Below are positions 46,890 through 55,445 of a stretch of DNA of 64,000 bases, in pieces. Position 1 is the first letter of the stretch. Every line of letters begins with the position of its first letter. The DNA is from Myxococcales bacterium (lineage in GTDB: Bacteria; Myxococcota_A; Polyangia; Haliangiales; Haliangiaceae), in the NCBI GenBank assembly GCA_028287135.1, contig JAQBQE010000051.1, positions 152,126-216,125 of the forward strand, given 5' to 3'. The position numbers and the translations under genes are program-made. The notes below the pieces were generated by a model that did not search any database, was not told the DNA's origin, and saw only the letters and a list, made by a program, of their open reading frames with translations.

Positions 46890-48251
46890 TCACCTGATCG
46901 CTTCGACGTCGCCGAACTTCGGGCCGGGCCCGTCACCACGCCAGATGCCCTTGGCGTCGAGCCAGGCGTCGAACTCGGGCGTCGGTCGCTTGTGGACGAG
47001 CCGGCGCAGCGTCGGGATGTCGTGATAGCTCGTCGACTGGTAGTTGAGCATGATGTCGTCGCCGACCGGCAGAGACATCAGGTATGTGCAGCCCGCCGTG
47101 CCGAGCAGGACCTTCAGGCTCTCGAGCTCGTCCTGGCTCATCGTCGCGTGATAGGTGAAGCAGGCGTCGCAGCCCATCGGTAGGCCGAGCAGCTTGCCCA
47201 TGAAGTGATCCTCGAGGGCCGCGCGCGAGATCTGCGGGCCGTTCTCGAGATACTCGGGCCCGATGAACCCGACGACCGTGTTGACCAGGAACGGCTTGTA
47301 GCGCCGGGACAGGCCGTACGCGCGCGCCTCGATCGTCACCTGATCGGCGCCGTGGTGCGCTGCCGAGGACAGCGCCGAGCCCTGACCGGTCTCGAAGTAC
47401 ATCCGGTTTGGACCCCTGGTCGAGCCCTTGGCTTTCATCAGCTCCCACGCTTCGTCGAGCAGCTTGATGTCGATCCCGAACGCCTTGTTGGCCTGCTCGG
47501 TGCCGGCGACCGACTGGAACATCAGGTCCATCGGGCAGCCGAGTGCGAGCGCCTTCATCTGCACGGTGATGTGCGAGAGCACGCAGTGCTGGGTCGGACA
47601 TCCGTTGCGCTTCAGCACGTCGTCGATCGCGGTCAGGATCTCCGCGGTCGACTCCGCCGTGTCGGTCGCCGGATTGACGCCGATCACCGCGTCGCCGCAG
47701 CCGTACGACAGGCCCTCGCGCATCGATGCGAGGATGCCCTCGACATCGTCGGTGGGGTGGTTCGGCTGGCACCGCGACGACAGCCGCCCGGGCAGGCCGA
47801 GCGTCGAGTTCGCGCGGACGACGACCTCGCACTTCGCGCCGACCGTCATCAGATCGAAGTTCGACATCAGCTTGCACACGGCGGCGGCCATCTCGGGCGT
47901 CAACCCCGGAGCGACCGCGCGCAGCGTGCCGCCGCTGGTATCGATGTCGAGGAGCCACTCGCGGAACTGGCCGACGGTCAGATGGGCGATCGCGCGGAAT
48001 GCCTGCTCGTCGAGCTCGTCCTCGACGATCCGCGTCAGCTCGTCCTGCTCGTACGGCACGACCGGGTTCTCTCGCAGCTCGCGCATCGTCATGTTCGCGA
48101 GCACCGCGCGCGCCGCGACCCGCTCGACGGCATCGCGTGCGGAGATCTGGGCCAGGTCATCACCGCTCTTGGGCGGGTTTGCCTTCGCGAGCACTTCCTT
48201 GACGGACGCGAAGCGATAGCTGACGCCGCGGATCGTAGATGCGAGCTGCAC
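46890..48251 (-). CDS. eutB: ethanolamine ammonia-lyase large subunit
   Basis: Catalytic TIM-barrel subunit. The GTG at 48251, with GGAG 9 nt upstream, gives 453 residues, the same length as E. coli EutB; the track start at 48353 is too long. Conserved blocks: SVKEVLAKANPPKSGD near the N-terminus, LQPN-type QPNHPTDDVEGI, GLSYGCGDAVIGVNPATD, MYFETGQGSALSSAAHHGADQVT (substrate pocket), FIVNTVVGFIGPEYL-type LVNTVVGFIGPEYL and GDDIMLNYQ. Needs adenosylcobalamin; no cobalamin riboswitch is visible upstream. Transcription from upstream is blocked by a strong terminator at 48286-48340. Confidence 0.96.
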   Translation of the reverse strand: MQLASTIRGVSYRFASVKEVLAKANPPKSGDDLAQISARDAVERVAARAVLANMTMRELRENPVVPYEQDELTRIVEDELDEQAFRAIAHLTVGQFREWLLDIDTSGGTLRAVAPGLTPEMAAAVCKLMSNFDLMTVGAKCEVVVRANSTLGLPGRLSSRCQPNHPTDDVEGILASMREGLSYGCGDAVIGVNPATDTAESTAEILTAIDDVLKRNGCPTQHCVLSHITVQMKALALGCPMDLMFQSVAGTEQANKAFGIDIKLLDEAWELMKAKGSTRGPNRMYFETGQGSALSSAAHHGADQVTIEARAYGLSRRYKPFLVNTVVGFIGPEYLENGPQISRAALEDHFMGKLLGLPMGCDACFTYHATMSQDELESLKVLLGTAGCTYLMSLPVGDDIMLNYQSTSYHDIPTLRRLVHKRPTPEFDAWLDAKGIWRGDGPGPKFGDVEAIR

Positions 48252-48285
48252 GGTCGGCCGCTCCGAGCCTACCGCGGCGCGCCCC

Positions 48286-48340
48286 AAAAAATAACGCCGC
48301 GCGCCACTTGGGATCCACAGACCCGTCGTGACGCGCGGCG
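48286..48340 (-). terminator. intrinsic terminator after the DUF2231 gene
   Basis: On the minus strand, a 13-bp stem (CGCCGCGCGTCAC pairing with GTGGCGCGCGGCG, one G-U) is followed by TTATTTTTT. The loop itself contains a smaller GGGTC/GATCCC pairing. It lies 24 bp past the stop of the DUF2231 gene and upstream of eutB, separating the two transcription units. Confidence 0.8.
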
Positions 48341-48363
48341 GAGCGTAAGCCAACTAAGGACAG

Positions 48364-48894
48364 CTAGTGGGCACCGGCATTGTGCGAGGTGCGGAAATCG
48401 TGGAAGTCCTCGACGAGGCGGGGCTTGCGCGCGGCCCCGGCCTGGACGCCCACCTGGTGGTGCTGGACCATCGCGTAACCGAGCAGCGCGGCCGTCGCCA
48501 TCGCCACGAAGCCAACCACGCCGAACGCGAGCGGCAGATGGGCGTCGAGGTATGCGCCATCGACCGTATAGCCCGACCACCCGCGGTAGAGCATTCCACC
48601 GCTGACCGCGAACAGCGCGGTCGTCAGCAGATTCAGGACCGCGTGCTTCTCGCCGGTCGCGCGCGCGGCCGACTCCTTCGGCAAACCGAACAGGTCGATC
48701 GCACCGGGGATCACGGCGAGGAGCGCCATCACCACACCGCCGACATTCGCGATCATCGCGGCGCGATAGTAGAAGGCGTCCTGCGTCCCGATGTGAGCGA
48801 GCTCGAGACCGAGCGTCGCCGTGAACAGCGCGATCGGGAAGCCCACCAACATCGGGTGGATCGAGTGACCTGCGATGCGCGCCTTGCTCTTCAT
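48364..48894 (-). CDS. DUF2231 membrane protein
   Basis: A 176-residue protein with four membrane helices of the DUF2231 family: GHSIHPMLVGFPIALFTATLG at the N-terminus is the diagnostic start, followed by VGGVVMALLAVIPGAIDLFGL, ALFAVSGGMLYRG and FGVVGFVAMATAALLGYAMV. The conserved HSIHP histidines could bind haem or metal, as suggested for relatives, but function is not established. A single-gene unit closed by the terminator at 48286. Confidence 0.9.
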   Translation of the reverse strand: MKSKARIAGHSIHPMLVGFPIALFTATLGLELAHIGTQDAFYYRAAMIANVGGVVMALLAVIPGAIDLFGLPKESAARATGEKHAVLNLLTTALFAVSGGMLYRGWSGYTVDGAYLDAHLPLAFGVVGFVAMATAALLGYAMVQHHQVGVQAGAARKPRLVEDFHDFRTSHNAGAH

Positions 48895-49062
48895 GGGAAG
48901 GAGCCAGTGCAGCCGGCGTGCCCGGACGAAATCACTTCGAACTCAGCCAGAACCCGGACCTTGCGCGACTCCGACATCGGAGGCGACGTGCGTCCGTTCG
49001 GCAGCTGAGCGCCAGCGCCCGAGCCGCAGTGGTAGCGTCGCGCCGGGGGGGGACCAGGAACC

Positions 49063-49711
49063 ATGCTTTATCGAACGTTGCTCGTCGGCGCACTGAGTGC
49101 TCTCGCACTCGGGATCTACATCGAGCGCCGCTGCGGTCAAGGACGCGACCGGTGACTACAACGCGTCCTATGTGCTGACCAAGCTCAACACCTTCAAGCT
49201 CGGGCCGAAGTGCTGGGCGAAAGCTGCCAGCAAGGACCAGGGGGCCGTTCACACGGCCAGCTTCGCGACCCGCGACATCGTGGCGTACGCCAAGGCCATG
49301 ACGGGCGACGACTGGGATGCGATCGAGAGTCAGAACAACAACGATCGTGAGACCAACAAGGCGCTGATCGAGCCGATGATCGAAGCGTTCAAGTCGCGCT
49401 TCGCGATCACGGTCACGGTCGACGGGGATGACTGCGACGCCAAGCAGAATTCGCTGTGGCTCCGTTACTGGGGAGGAGCCATCGCCGCGGTCAAGGCGTA
49501 TCCACCCGCGACGAGCGCGCTCAAGAACGATCCGCCGAAGGCCAAGAAGGTCGCGATCACCGTCAACGCGACGGCCAAGGCCAAGGATGTCTCGGTGACC
49601 GTCGGCAAGGACGGTTCGACGTTCGTGATCACCGGCCCCCGTGGCAAGGAGGTCCCCGCGTGGTCGGACAAGATCGAGGCGGCGTTCAAGAAGGTCTCGA
49701 AGAAGAAGTGA
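49063..49711 (+). pseudogene. secreted protein gene with an apparent frameshift in the signal peptide
   Basis: The ATG at 49063, with AGGA just upstream, opens MLYRTLLVGALSALALG, a good signal peptide, but its frame then stops soon (TGA near 49156). The downstream frame (track ORF 49097-49711) continues STSSAAAVKDATGDYN and encodes a 180-residue protein with three Lys-rich repeats near the end (KKVAITVNATAKAKDVSVTVGKDG) and WSDKIEAAFKKVSKKK at the C-terminus. Removing one G from the GGG at 49111-49113 joins the two precisely at a sensible cleavage site. It is either a real frameshift or a sequencing error. Family unknown. Confidence 0.65.
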
Positions 49712-50040
49712 TCCGGGGGGCGGCGGCCCTCCTGAGAACAACGCGGAGCGCGATTCAGGACGTACCTGACTCGCCCGACGGGCGACTCCGCACAGGACAG
49801 AGCCGAGGTATCACCGTGAGTTGAGCTAACGCGGGGGATTGGCTTGGTTGCCGGCTCGGACTGAGGGGGCTAGGAGACGGCTACTCCCCCAGCCACCCGC
49901 CTGAGATCGCGCCGAAATCCGGCCAGTTCGCGCTGAACTTGCGCAGGTCGATGCACGACCTGCGCAGCGATCGGATCTCCGTGAGCGAGTCGTCGACTCT
50001 CGCAGCGGTGGCACGGCGGCTGCTCATGTGAGCGCCAACC
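49712..50040. other. intergenic region without a supported gene
   Basis: About 330 bp upstream of the first trypsin-like gene. It has several short GC-rich inverted stretches (e.g. GCCCGACGGGC; CTGCGCAGGTCG echoed by CGACCTGCGCAG). A 48-codon minus-strand ORF (49881-50027, MSSRRATAARVDD...) has no Shine-Dalgarno and I do not accept it as a gene. The inverted pair TGCGCAGGTCG/CGACCTGCGCA at about 49943-49970 could be an operator or hairpin. Confidence 0.4.
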
Positions 50041-51072
50041 ATGATGATGCGACCGTTCATCGCCGCTTCGCTCTTCGTCCTCGCCTCGACCGCTGCTGCC
50101 GAGACGACCCGGCTCACCCCGGGATCGAACACGAACCGGCTCGAGCGCGCGCCGACGCCGGTCATCGGCGGCACCGCGGTGCCGGCCGGAAAGTGGCCAG
50201 ACGCGGTGGCGGTGCTCGGCGCGAACGGCTCGTGCACGGGCACGCTGATCGCCCCCGACGTCGTGCTGACGGCCGGCCACTGCGCTGACGCGAACCCGAC
50301 CACGGTGATCGCGAACACGACGAACTACAACGGCACCGGCGGCGTCCGCTCGACCGTCAAGTCGATCACGGCGTACCCGAACTGGGAGACCACGTTCGAT
50401 GTCGCCGTCATCGTGCTGAACACCCCGATCACCAGCGTCGCTCCCCGCCGGATCGGCGCAGCGTGCTCGTTCCAGGGCTTCCAGAACAACATGATGGTCC
50501 ACCTCGTCGGATTCGGTCTCACCGACACCGCGGGCCAGGGCAACAACACGTCGCTCCGCGAGGCGTCGGCGCCGATCATCGACGCGACGTGCGCGAGCGG
50601 CAGCGGCTGCGCGCCGGGCGCATCGCCGGCCGGCGAGTTCATCGCCGGTGGTGGCGGTACCGATTCCTGCTTCGGCGACTCGGGTGGCCCGGTCTACCTC
50701 GACACCCCGCGCGGCACGATCGTGGTGGGCGCGGTCTCGCGCGGCCTCGACAACTCGGCGACCCCGTGCGGCGGCGGCGGCATCTACGTCCGCACCGACA
50801 AGGTGCTCGCCTGGATCGAGACCACGACCGGCAAGACGGTGTCCAAGGACACGTGTGCCGGCGGGGGCACCGGCGAGACCCCCGAGAACCCGGACGAGTC
50901 CGGCGAGGGTGGCACGGGCGAAGGCGGCACGGGAACGGGCACCGGCCCGGACGGCGAGCGCGAAGAGTCCTCGGAGATCACCGGCGGCTGCTCGACCGGC
51001 TCTGCGGGCGGCAGCGGCGCGGCGGTCGGCATTGCGATGCTGCTCGGCGGCCTGCGCCGCCGGCGCCGCTAG
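50041..51072 (+). CDS. trypsin-like serine protease with MYXO-CTERM-like tail
   Basis: Secreted S1-family protease of 343 residues. Signal peptide about 1-20, activation-like VIGG at 41-44, catalytic His80 in LTAGHC, Asp120 in TTFDVAVI, and Ser214 in CFGDSGGPVY. After the protease domain comes a Gly/Glu/Pro/Thr spacer (about 275-315) and a C-terminal GGCSTGS, a hydrophobic helix and RRRRR. That order (Cys motif, helix, Arg cluster) is the MYXO-CTERM surface-sorting signal processed by myxosortases. The gene begins with three ATGs in a row; the first is used. A second, related protease follows after a terminator. Confidence 0.9.
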   Translation: MMMRPFIAASLFVLASTAAAETTRLTPGSNTNRLERAPTPVIGGTAVPAGKWPDAVAVLGANGSCTGTLIAPDVVLTAGHCADANPTTVIANTTNYNGTGGVRSTVKSITAYPNWETTFDVAVIVLNTPITSVAPRRIGAACSFQGFQNNMMVHLVGFGLTDTAGQGNNTSLREASAPIIDATCASGSGCAPGASPAGEFIAGGGGTDSCFGDSGGPVYLDTPRGTIVVGAVSRGLDNSATPCGGGGIYVRTDKVLAWIETTTGKTVSKDTCAGGGTGETPENPDESGEGGTGEGGTGTGTGPDGEREESSEITGGCSTGSAGGSGAAVGIAMLLGGLRRRRR

Positions 51073-51099
51073 TCGCGACGCAACCGGTGACGGCACTGA

Positions 51100-51127
51100 C
51101 CTCGCGGATCCGTCCGCGAGGTTTTTT
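51100..51127 (+). terminator. intrinsic terminator between the two protease genes
   Basis: CCTCGCGG (51100-51107) and CCGCGAGG (51114-51121) form a perfect 8-bp stem around ATCCGT, followed directly by TTTTTT. It is a textbook Rho-independent terminator 27 bp past the stop of the first protease gene, so the second gene needs its own promoter in the following 125 bp. Confidence 0.88.
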
Positions 51128-51253
51128 CGTCCGGACGACTTCCGGTGCTCGGACCATCGTCCGGTGCTCGGGCAGTTCCCGGACGGAAGCTCCACGTAAC
51201 TCCTCGAGATCGCACGCGCTCGTCGTGGCCTTGTGGTTGCTGCTCGCCGCGCC

Positions 51254-52183
51254 ATGCAGCGAACCACCGTTCTCGTCTCCTCGTTCCTGGTCTCCACGAT
51301 CGCGTTCTCGTCGATCGCGCAGGCTCAACCAGCCCCGATCGTCGGCGGCCACAAGTCACCCGCCGGCACCTGGGACGACGTGGTCGCCGTCATCGGCAAG
51401 ACCGGCGTGTGCAGCGGAACGTTGATCGCACCCGACGTCGTGATGACCGCCGGCCACTGCATCGACACCGAGCCGTACGAGGTGATCACGAACACCACGG
51501 ACTACGCGCGAGCCGGCGGCGATCACATCCCGGTCAAGTGGTCGCGCGCGTACCCCGAATGGTTCAAGCGCTACGACGTCGGCATCCTCATGCTCGAACA
51601 CATGGCGCGACCCACGCCGCGCGCGATCGCGGCCGCCTGTCTCGCGAACGATCGGCTGCGCAAGGCGTCGCCGCTGACGATCGTCGGCTTCGGGCTGACC
51701 ACGCCGAGCGGTTCCGACGACAACACCGAGCTCCACGAGGCGACGATCCCGGTCCTCGATGCGCTGTGCGAGGGCGATCCCAGCTGCGAGGTCGCGGTCC
51801 GCCCGAACGGCGAGTTCACCGCGGGCGGTCGGGGCACCGATAGCTGCTTCGGAGATTCGGGAGGCCCCGCGTTCCTGGATACGGCGATGGGGCCGGTGCT
51901 CGTCGGCGTCGTGTCGCGCGGGCTCGCGCTGCCCGGTCAGCCGTGCGGCAACGGCGGTGTGTACGTGCGCGCCGACAAGGTCGTCGCGTGGGCGCAGAGC
52001 GTGACGGAGCGTCGGTTCACGCGCACCACGTGCACCGGCGAGGACCGCCCCGGTGATGAGCCGGGTGCAGGCGAGGAGGCGGGCGGCGGATGCTCCGTTG
52101 CTCCTGGCTCCGGCGGCGTCGCGAGCCTCGGCTGCATCGGTGCGGGGCTCACGATCGCCCTGCGCCGTCGCCGCCGCCGGTAG
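51254..52183 (+). CDS. trypsin-like serine protease, paralogue of the preceding gene
   Basis: Secreted S1 protease of 309 residues from the ATG at 51254. Signal peptide ending near AQAQ, IVGG at 29-32, catalytic His68 in MTAGHC, Asp108 in RYDVGIL and Ser202 in CFGDSGGPAF. The C-terminus has an acidic Gly/Glu spacer, GGGCSVAPGSGG, a helix and RRRRRR, again MYXO-CTERM-like. Aligned by eye it shares blocks such as CSGTLIAPDVV and TDSCFGDSGGP with the first protease, so the pair arose by tandem duplication and then diverged. Probably a surface or secreted digestive enzyme. Confidence 0.9.
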   Translation: MQRTTVLVSSFLVSTIAFSSIAQAQPAPIVGGHKSPAGTWDDVVAVIGKTGVCSGTLIAPDVVMTAGHCIDTEPYEVITNTTDYARAGGDHIPVKWSRAYPEWFKRYDVGILMLEHMARPTPRAIAAACLANDRLRKASPLTIVGFGLTTPSGSDDNTELHEATIPVLDALCEGDPSCEVAVRPNGEFTAGGRGTDSCFGDSGGPAFLDTAMGPVLVGVVSRGLALPGQPCGNGGVYVRADKVVAWAQSVTERRFTRTTCTGEDRPGDEPGAGEEAGGGCSVAPGSGGVASLGCIGAGLTIALRRRRRR

Positions 52184-52291
52184 CGAAACCCGTGGTCTGC
52201 GTGCGACGGTGGCGGGGCAGCGTACGTCCGGACCTCCGTGAACGTCGCGCGTCGGTCGATTCGCCTGGGCCGCCGTGGGTGGCGCAGCGCC

Positions 52292-52411
52292 GTGGACCTG
52301 CCGGTATTGCGCGAGCCACCGGCCCGGAGGGTTCGTGGCTCGGCGGTTGTCGTGACGTGTGCGCTGTTCACGATCGCGCTCGGCGAGCTGGCCTGGCTGA
52401 TCGTTCGCTGA
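52292..52411 (+). CDS. possible very small single-helix membrane protein
   Basis: A 39-codon ORF (GTG start; an earlier in-frame GTG at 52238 would give 57) reads a Pro/Arg-rich head, then [22 protein letters not shown], a plausible membrane helix. It is too short for the track and has no clear Shine-Dalgarno. It lies 28 bp upstream of icd. Existence is uncertain. Confidence 0.3.
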   Translation: MDLPVLREPPARRVRGSAVVVTCALFTIALGELAWLIVR

Positions 52412-52439
52412 CGGTCACCGTGATACAACTCGCGGCCAC

Positions 52440-53660
52440 ATGGCGAAGATCAAGGTGAAGAATCCCGTCGTCGAGATGGACGGCGACGAGATGACCCGCA
52501 TCATCTGGCATTTCATCAAAGAGAAACTGATCCTTCCGTACCTCGACATCGACTTGAAGTACTTCGATCTCGGCATCGAGTACCGCGAGAAGACGAAGGA
52601 CCAGGTCACGATCGATTCGGCGATGGCGACCAAGCAGTACGGCGTCGCCGTCAAGTGCGCCACGATCACGCCGGATGAAGCGCGCGTGAAGGAGTTCGGT
52701 CTCTCCGAGATGTGGAAGTCGCCGAACGGCACGATCCGCAACATCATCGGAGGCACGATCTTCCGCGAGCCGATCATCTGCTCGAACGTCCCGCGGCTCG
52801 TCCCCGGCTGGACCAAGCCGATCGTCGTCGGTCGCCATGCATTCGGCGATCAGTACAAGGCGACGGACTTCGTCGTCCCCGGCCCCGGCACGCTGACGAT
52901 GACGTACACCCCGAAGGACGGCGGCAAGCCGACCGAGTACAAGGTGTTCGACTTCCCCGCCGGCGGCGTCGCCATGGGCATGTACAACCTCGACGAGTCG
53001 ATCATCGGGTTTGCGCGTAGCTGCATGAACTACGGCCTGAACCGCGGCTGGAACGTCTACCTGTCGACCAAGAACACGATCCTCAAGAAGTACGACGGCC
53101 GGTTCAAGGATCTGTTCGAGAAGGTGTTCAACGAGGAGTTCGCGGACAAGTTCGCGGAGAAGAAGGTCACCTACGAGCACCGGCTGATCGACGACATGGT
53201 CGCGTCCGCGATGAAGTGGGACGGCGGGTTCGTGTGGGCCTGCAAGAACTACGATGGCGACGTCCAGTCGGACTCGGTCGCCCAGGGCTTCGGCTCGCTC
53301 GGCCTGATGACGTCGGTGCTGCTCACGCCTGACGGCAAGACCGTCGAGGCCGAGGCCGCCCACGGCACGGTCACGCGCCACTTCCGCGAGCACCAGAAGG
53401 GCAAGCCGACGTCGACGAACCCGATCGCGTCGATCTTCGCGTGGACCCAGGGCCTCAAGTACCGCGGCAACTTCGACGGCACGCCGGACGTCGTGAAGTT
53501 CGCCGATGCGCTCGAGACCGTCTGCGTGCAGACCGTCGAAGCGGGTCAGATGACCAAGGACCTCGCGGTCCTGATCTCCCCGACCCAGCCGTACCTGACG
53601 ACCGAGAAGTTCCTCGACGCGCTCGACGCCGGTCTCAAGACCAAGATGGTGAGCTGGTAA
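52440..53660 (+). CDS. icd: NADP-dependent isocitrate dehydrogenase, eukaryote-like type
   Basis: Oxidatively decarboxylates isocitrate to 2-oxoglutarate with NADP. At 406 residues, it opens [18 protein letters not shown], which is the start of the homodimeric subfamily that includes human IDH1/IDH2, not E. coli Icd. Further family blocks: [57 protein letters not shown], and [18 protein letters not shown] with the NADP-binding His-Gly-Thr. Converges with mdh; a hairpin lies between the two stops. Confidence 0.96.
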   Translation: MAKIKVKNPVVEMDGDEMTRIIWHFIKEKLILPYLDIDLKYFDLGIEYREKTKDQVTIDSAMATKQYGVAVKCATITPDEARVKEFGLSEMWKSPNGTIRNIIGGTIFREPIICSNVPRLVPGWTKPIVVGRHAFGDQYKATDFVVPGPGTLTMTYTPKDGGKPTEYKVFDFPAGGVAMGMYNLDESIIGFARSCMNYGLNRGWNVYLSTKNTILKKYDGRFKDLFEKVFNEEFADKFAEKKVTYEHRLIDDMVASAMKWDGGFVWACKNYDGDVQSDSVAQGFGSLGLMTSVLLTPDGKTVEAEAAHGTVTRHFREHQKGKPTSTNPIASIFAWTQGLKYRGNFDGTPDVVKFADALETVCVQTVEAGQMTKDLAVLISPTQPYLTTEKFLDALDAGLKTKMVSW

Positions 53661-53671
53661 TCGCCCGCCGT

Positions 53672-53694
53672 GCTCCGCTGCGCTGCAGCGGAGC
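53672..53694. terminator. hairpin between convergent icd and mdh
   Basis: GCTCCGCTG (53672-53680) and CAGCGGAGC (53686-53694) form a perfect 9-bp stem with loop CGCTG, in the middle of the 43-bp gap between two converging genes. There is no T-tract on either side, so it may work as a Rho-assisted or RNA-stabilising hairpin for both transcripts. Confidence 0.5.
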
Positions 53695-53703
53695 GCTTCG
53701 CTC

Positions 53704-54651
53704 TCAGCCGAGGAAGCCGCGCGCGATCGTCATCAGCTCGGTGTTCGCTGCGACCGACTTCGTGAAGGCCTCCTTCTCGGACGCCGACAGCTCGAACTCG
53801 TAGATCGCCTCGGCGCCCTTGGCCGTCAGCTTCACGGGGACGCCGACGAAGGCGCCCTTGACGCCGAACTCACCGGTGAGCTCGACGGAGCACGGCAGCA
53901 CGCGGCCCTGGTTGCGGACGATCGCCTCGACCATGAGGCAGGTGCCGGCGCCCGGCGCGAGCCACGCGCTCGTGCCGATCAGGCCGGTCAGCGTCGCGCC
54001 GCCCTTCTTCGTGTTCTCGACGACCTCGGTCAGCTTCTCGGCCGAGAGGAACTTGGTGATCGGCACGTTGCCGATCATCGCGGTCGACGTGATCGGGACC
54101 ATGTCCTTGTCGGTGTGGGCACCGAGGACGATCGCCTGGACGTCCTCGACGCTGACGCCCGCGGCCATGGCGAGGTAGGTGCGGAAGCGAGCGCTATCGA
54201 GCACGCCGGCCGAGCCGATGACGCGCTCGCGGGGGAAGCCCGTGACCTGCTTGGCGACGAACACCATCGCGTCGAGCGGGTTCGAGACGACGATCAGGAT
54301 CGCGTCGGGCGCGTGCTTCTTCACGTCGGCGCAGATACCCTTGACGATGCCTGCGTTGATGTTGATCAGCTCCTCGCGGGACTGACCAGGCTTGCGCGGC
54401 ACGCCAGCGGTCATCACGACGACATCGGCTCCGGCCATCGCCTCGGGCTTGTCGCTCGCGGTGAACGAGGTGTTGTTGAAACCTTCCCATGCACCGGCCT
54501 GGGTCAGGTCGAGCGCGCGGCCCTCGGCGGGACCGGCCTTGAGGTCGATCAGGACGAGGTCGCCGAGCTCCTTGGCCACGGCATACTGAGCGACAGCAGC
54601 ACCGACGTTACCGCCGGCGCCGATGATTGCGATCTTCGGGCGCTTGATCAT
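53704..54651 (-). CDS. mdh: malate dehydrogenase
   Basis: Oxidises malate to oxaloacetate with NAD in the TCA cycle. 315 residues from the ATG at 54651. LDH-like type: NAD motif IIGAGGNVGAAVAQY, Asp in VLIDLKAG (NAD preference), VVMTAGVPRKPGQSREEL with the catalytic-loop Arg, IVVSNPLDAMVFV, and the proton-relay His in LGAHTDKDMVPI. The track start adds 14 unlikely residues. It converges with icd. Confidence 0.96.
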   Translation of the reverse strand: MIKRPKIAIIGAGGNVGAAVAQYAVAKELGDLVLIDLKAGPAEGRALDLTQAGAWEGFNNTSFTASDKPEAMAGADVVVMTAGVPRKPGQSREELININAGIVKGICADVKKHAPDAILIVVSNPLDAMVFVAKQVTGFPRERVIGSAGVLDSARFRTYLAMAAGVSVEDVQAIVLGAHTDKDMVPITSTAMIGNVPITKFLSAEKLTEVVENTKKGGATLTGLIGTSAWLAPGAGTCLMVEAIVRNQGRVLPCSVELTGEFGVKGAFVGVPVKLTAKGAEAIYEFELSASEKEAFTKSVAANTELMTIARGFLG

Positions 54652-54734
54652 GGTGCAGGCGTCATACCCCCGACCGCGAATCGACCGCAACACCGGCCAT
54701 GCCTCCGATGCCAGATCTGCGGGATACTGCTCCC

Positions 54735-55442
54735 GTGAAGCCGGTCCTGGTTGCGATGCTGCTCACGGCGTGCGGCCGGATGGGTTTCGATGCGGGCGGC
54801 ACGGCGGACGCCGGCGGCAACCTGATCGATGGTCCGCCACACTCCGATCTGCTCCTGCACTTCACGTTCGATGACGGTGACCTGCTCACCGACCGTGCGC
54901 AGGCGCCGCACCACGCATCGTGCGCGAGCTGCCCGACCGCGACGGCGGGGATCGTGGGTAACGGCGCAGCGCTGTTCGATAGCAGTCAGTGTCTCGAGCT
55001 GCTGGGCTCGCGCGAGTTGCAGCCAGACGTGTTCACGTTCAGCGCGTGGGCGCGCGCCACGCTCCCGCATGCAAGTACGGTGTTCGGTCGGGCGCTCGAT
55101 GGCAGCACCACGTTCGACAACACGTTCGAGATCTGGGTCGATGAGACCCCGTCCTGGAATGTCAGCGTCGAGGGCGCGCGCGTCGTCGGAGGCGGCGATT
55201 CGGGCGTGTGGCATCACTACGCCGGCACCTACGACGGAGGCCAGCTCTCGGCGTATCGCGATGGCGTGCGCATCGAACGCAATCCCGCAGGCATCACGCG
55301 CTACACCGCCGACGACCTGACGATCGGTTGCGACCTGAACCTTGGCGCGTTGAACCAGCGGTTCGACGGCGCGCTCGACGACATCCGACTGTATGACCGC
55401 GTGCTCAGCGATCCGGAGATCTCGTTGCTCGCGCAGCCCTGA
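54735..55442 (+). CDS. LamG/concanavalin-like lipoprotein with CGRxGFD signature
   Basis: Predicted lipoprotein of 235 residues from GTG 54735. The signal ends AMLLTAC, followed by GRMGFDAGG, the same signature as the lipoprotein at 4150. The mature part is a LamG/concanavalin-A-like jelly roll (LLLHFTFDDGDLLTDRAQ, FTFSAWARATLPH, WHHYAGTYDGGQLSAYRDGVRI, FDGALDDIRLYDRVLSDPEI), typically a carbohydrate or protein binder. It converges with the PHP-domain lipoprotein gene, 3 bp apart, and is divergent from mdh. Confidence 0.85.
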   Translation: MKPVLVAMLLTACGRMGFDAGGTADAGGNLIDGPPHSDLLLHFTFDDGDLLTDRAQAPHHASCASCPTATAGIVGNGAALFDSSQCLELLGSRELQPDVFTFSAWARATLPHASTVFGRALDGSTTFDNTFEIWVDETPSWNVSVEGARVVGGGDSGVWHHYAGTYDGGQLSAYRDGVRIERNPAGITRYTADDLTIGCDLNLGALNQRFDGALDDIRLYDRVLSDPEISLLAQP

Positions 55443-55445
55443 TCG

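Noticed and set aside
48252-48363. Possible cobalamin riboswitch upstream of eutB
   Set aside because: No B12-box-like sequence or suitable structure; the space is filled by the terminator of the DUF2231 gene.
49881-50027. 48-codon minus-strand ORF upstream of the first protease
   Set aside because: No ribosome site, no conserved domain, overlaps the likely promoter of the protease gene.
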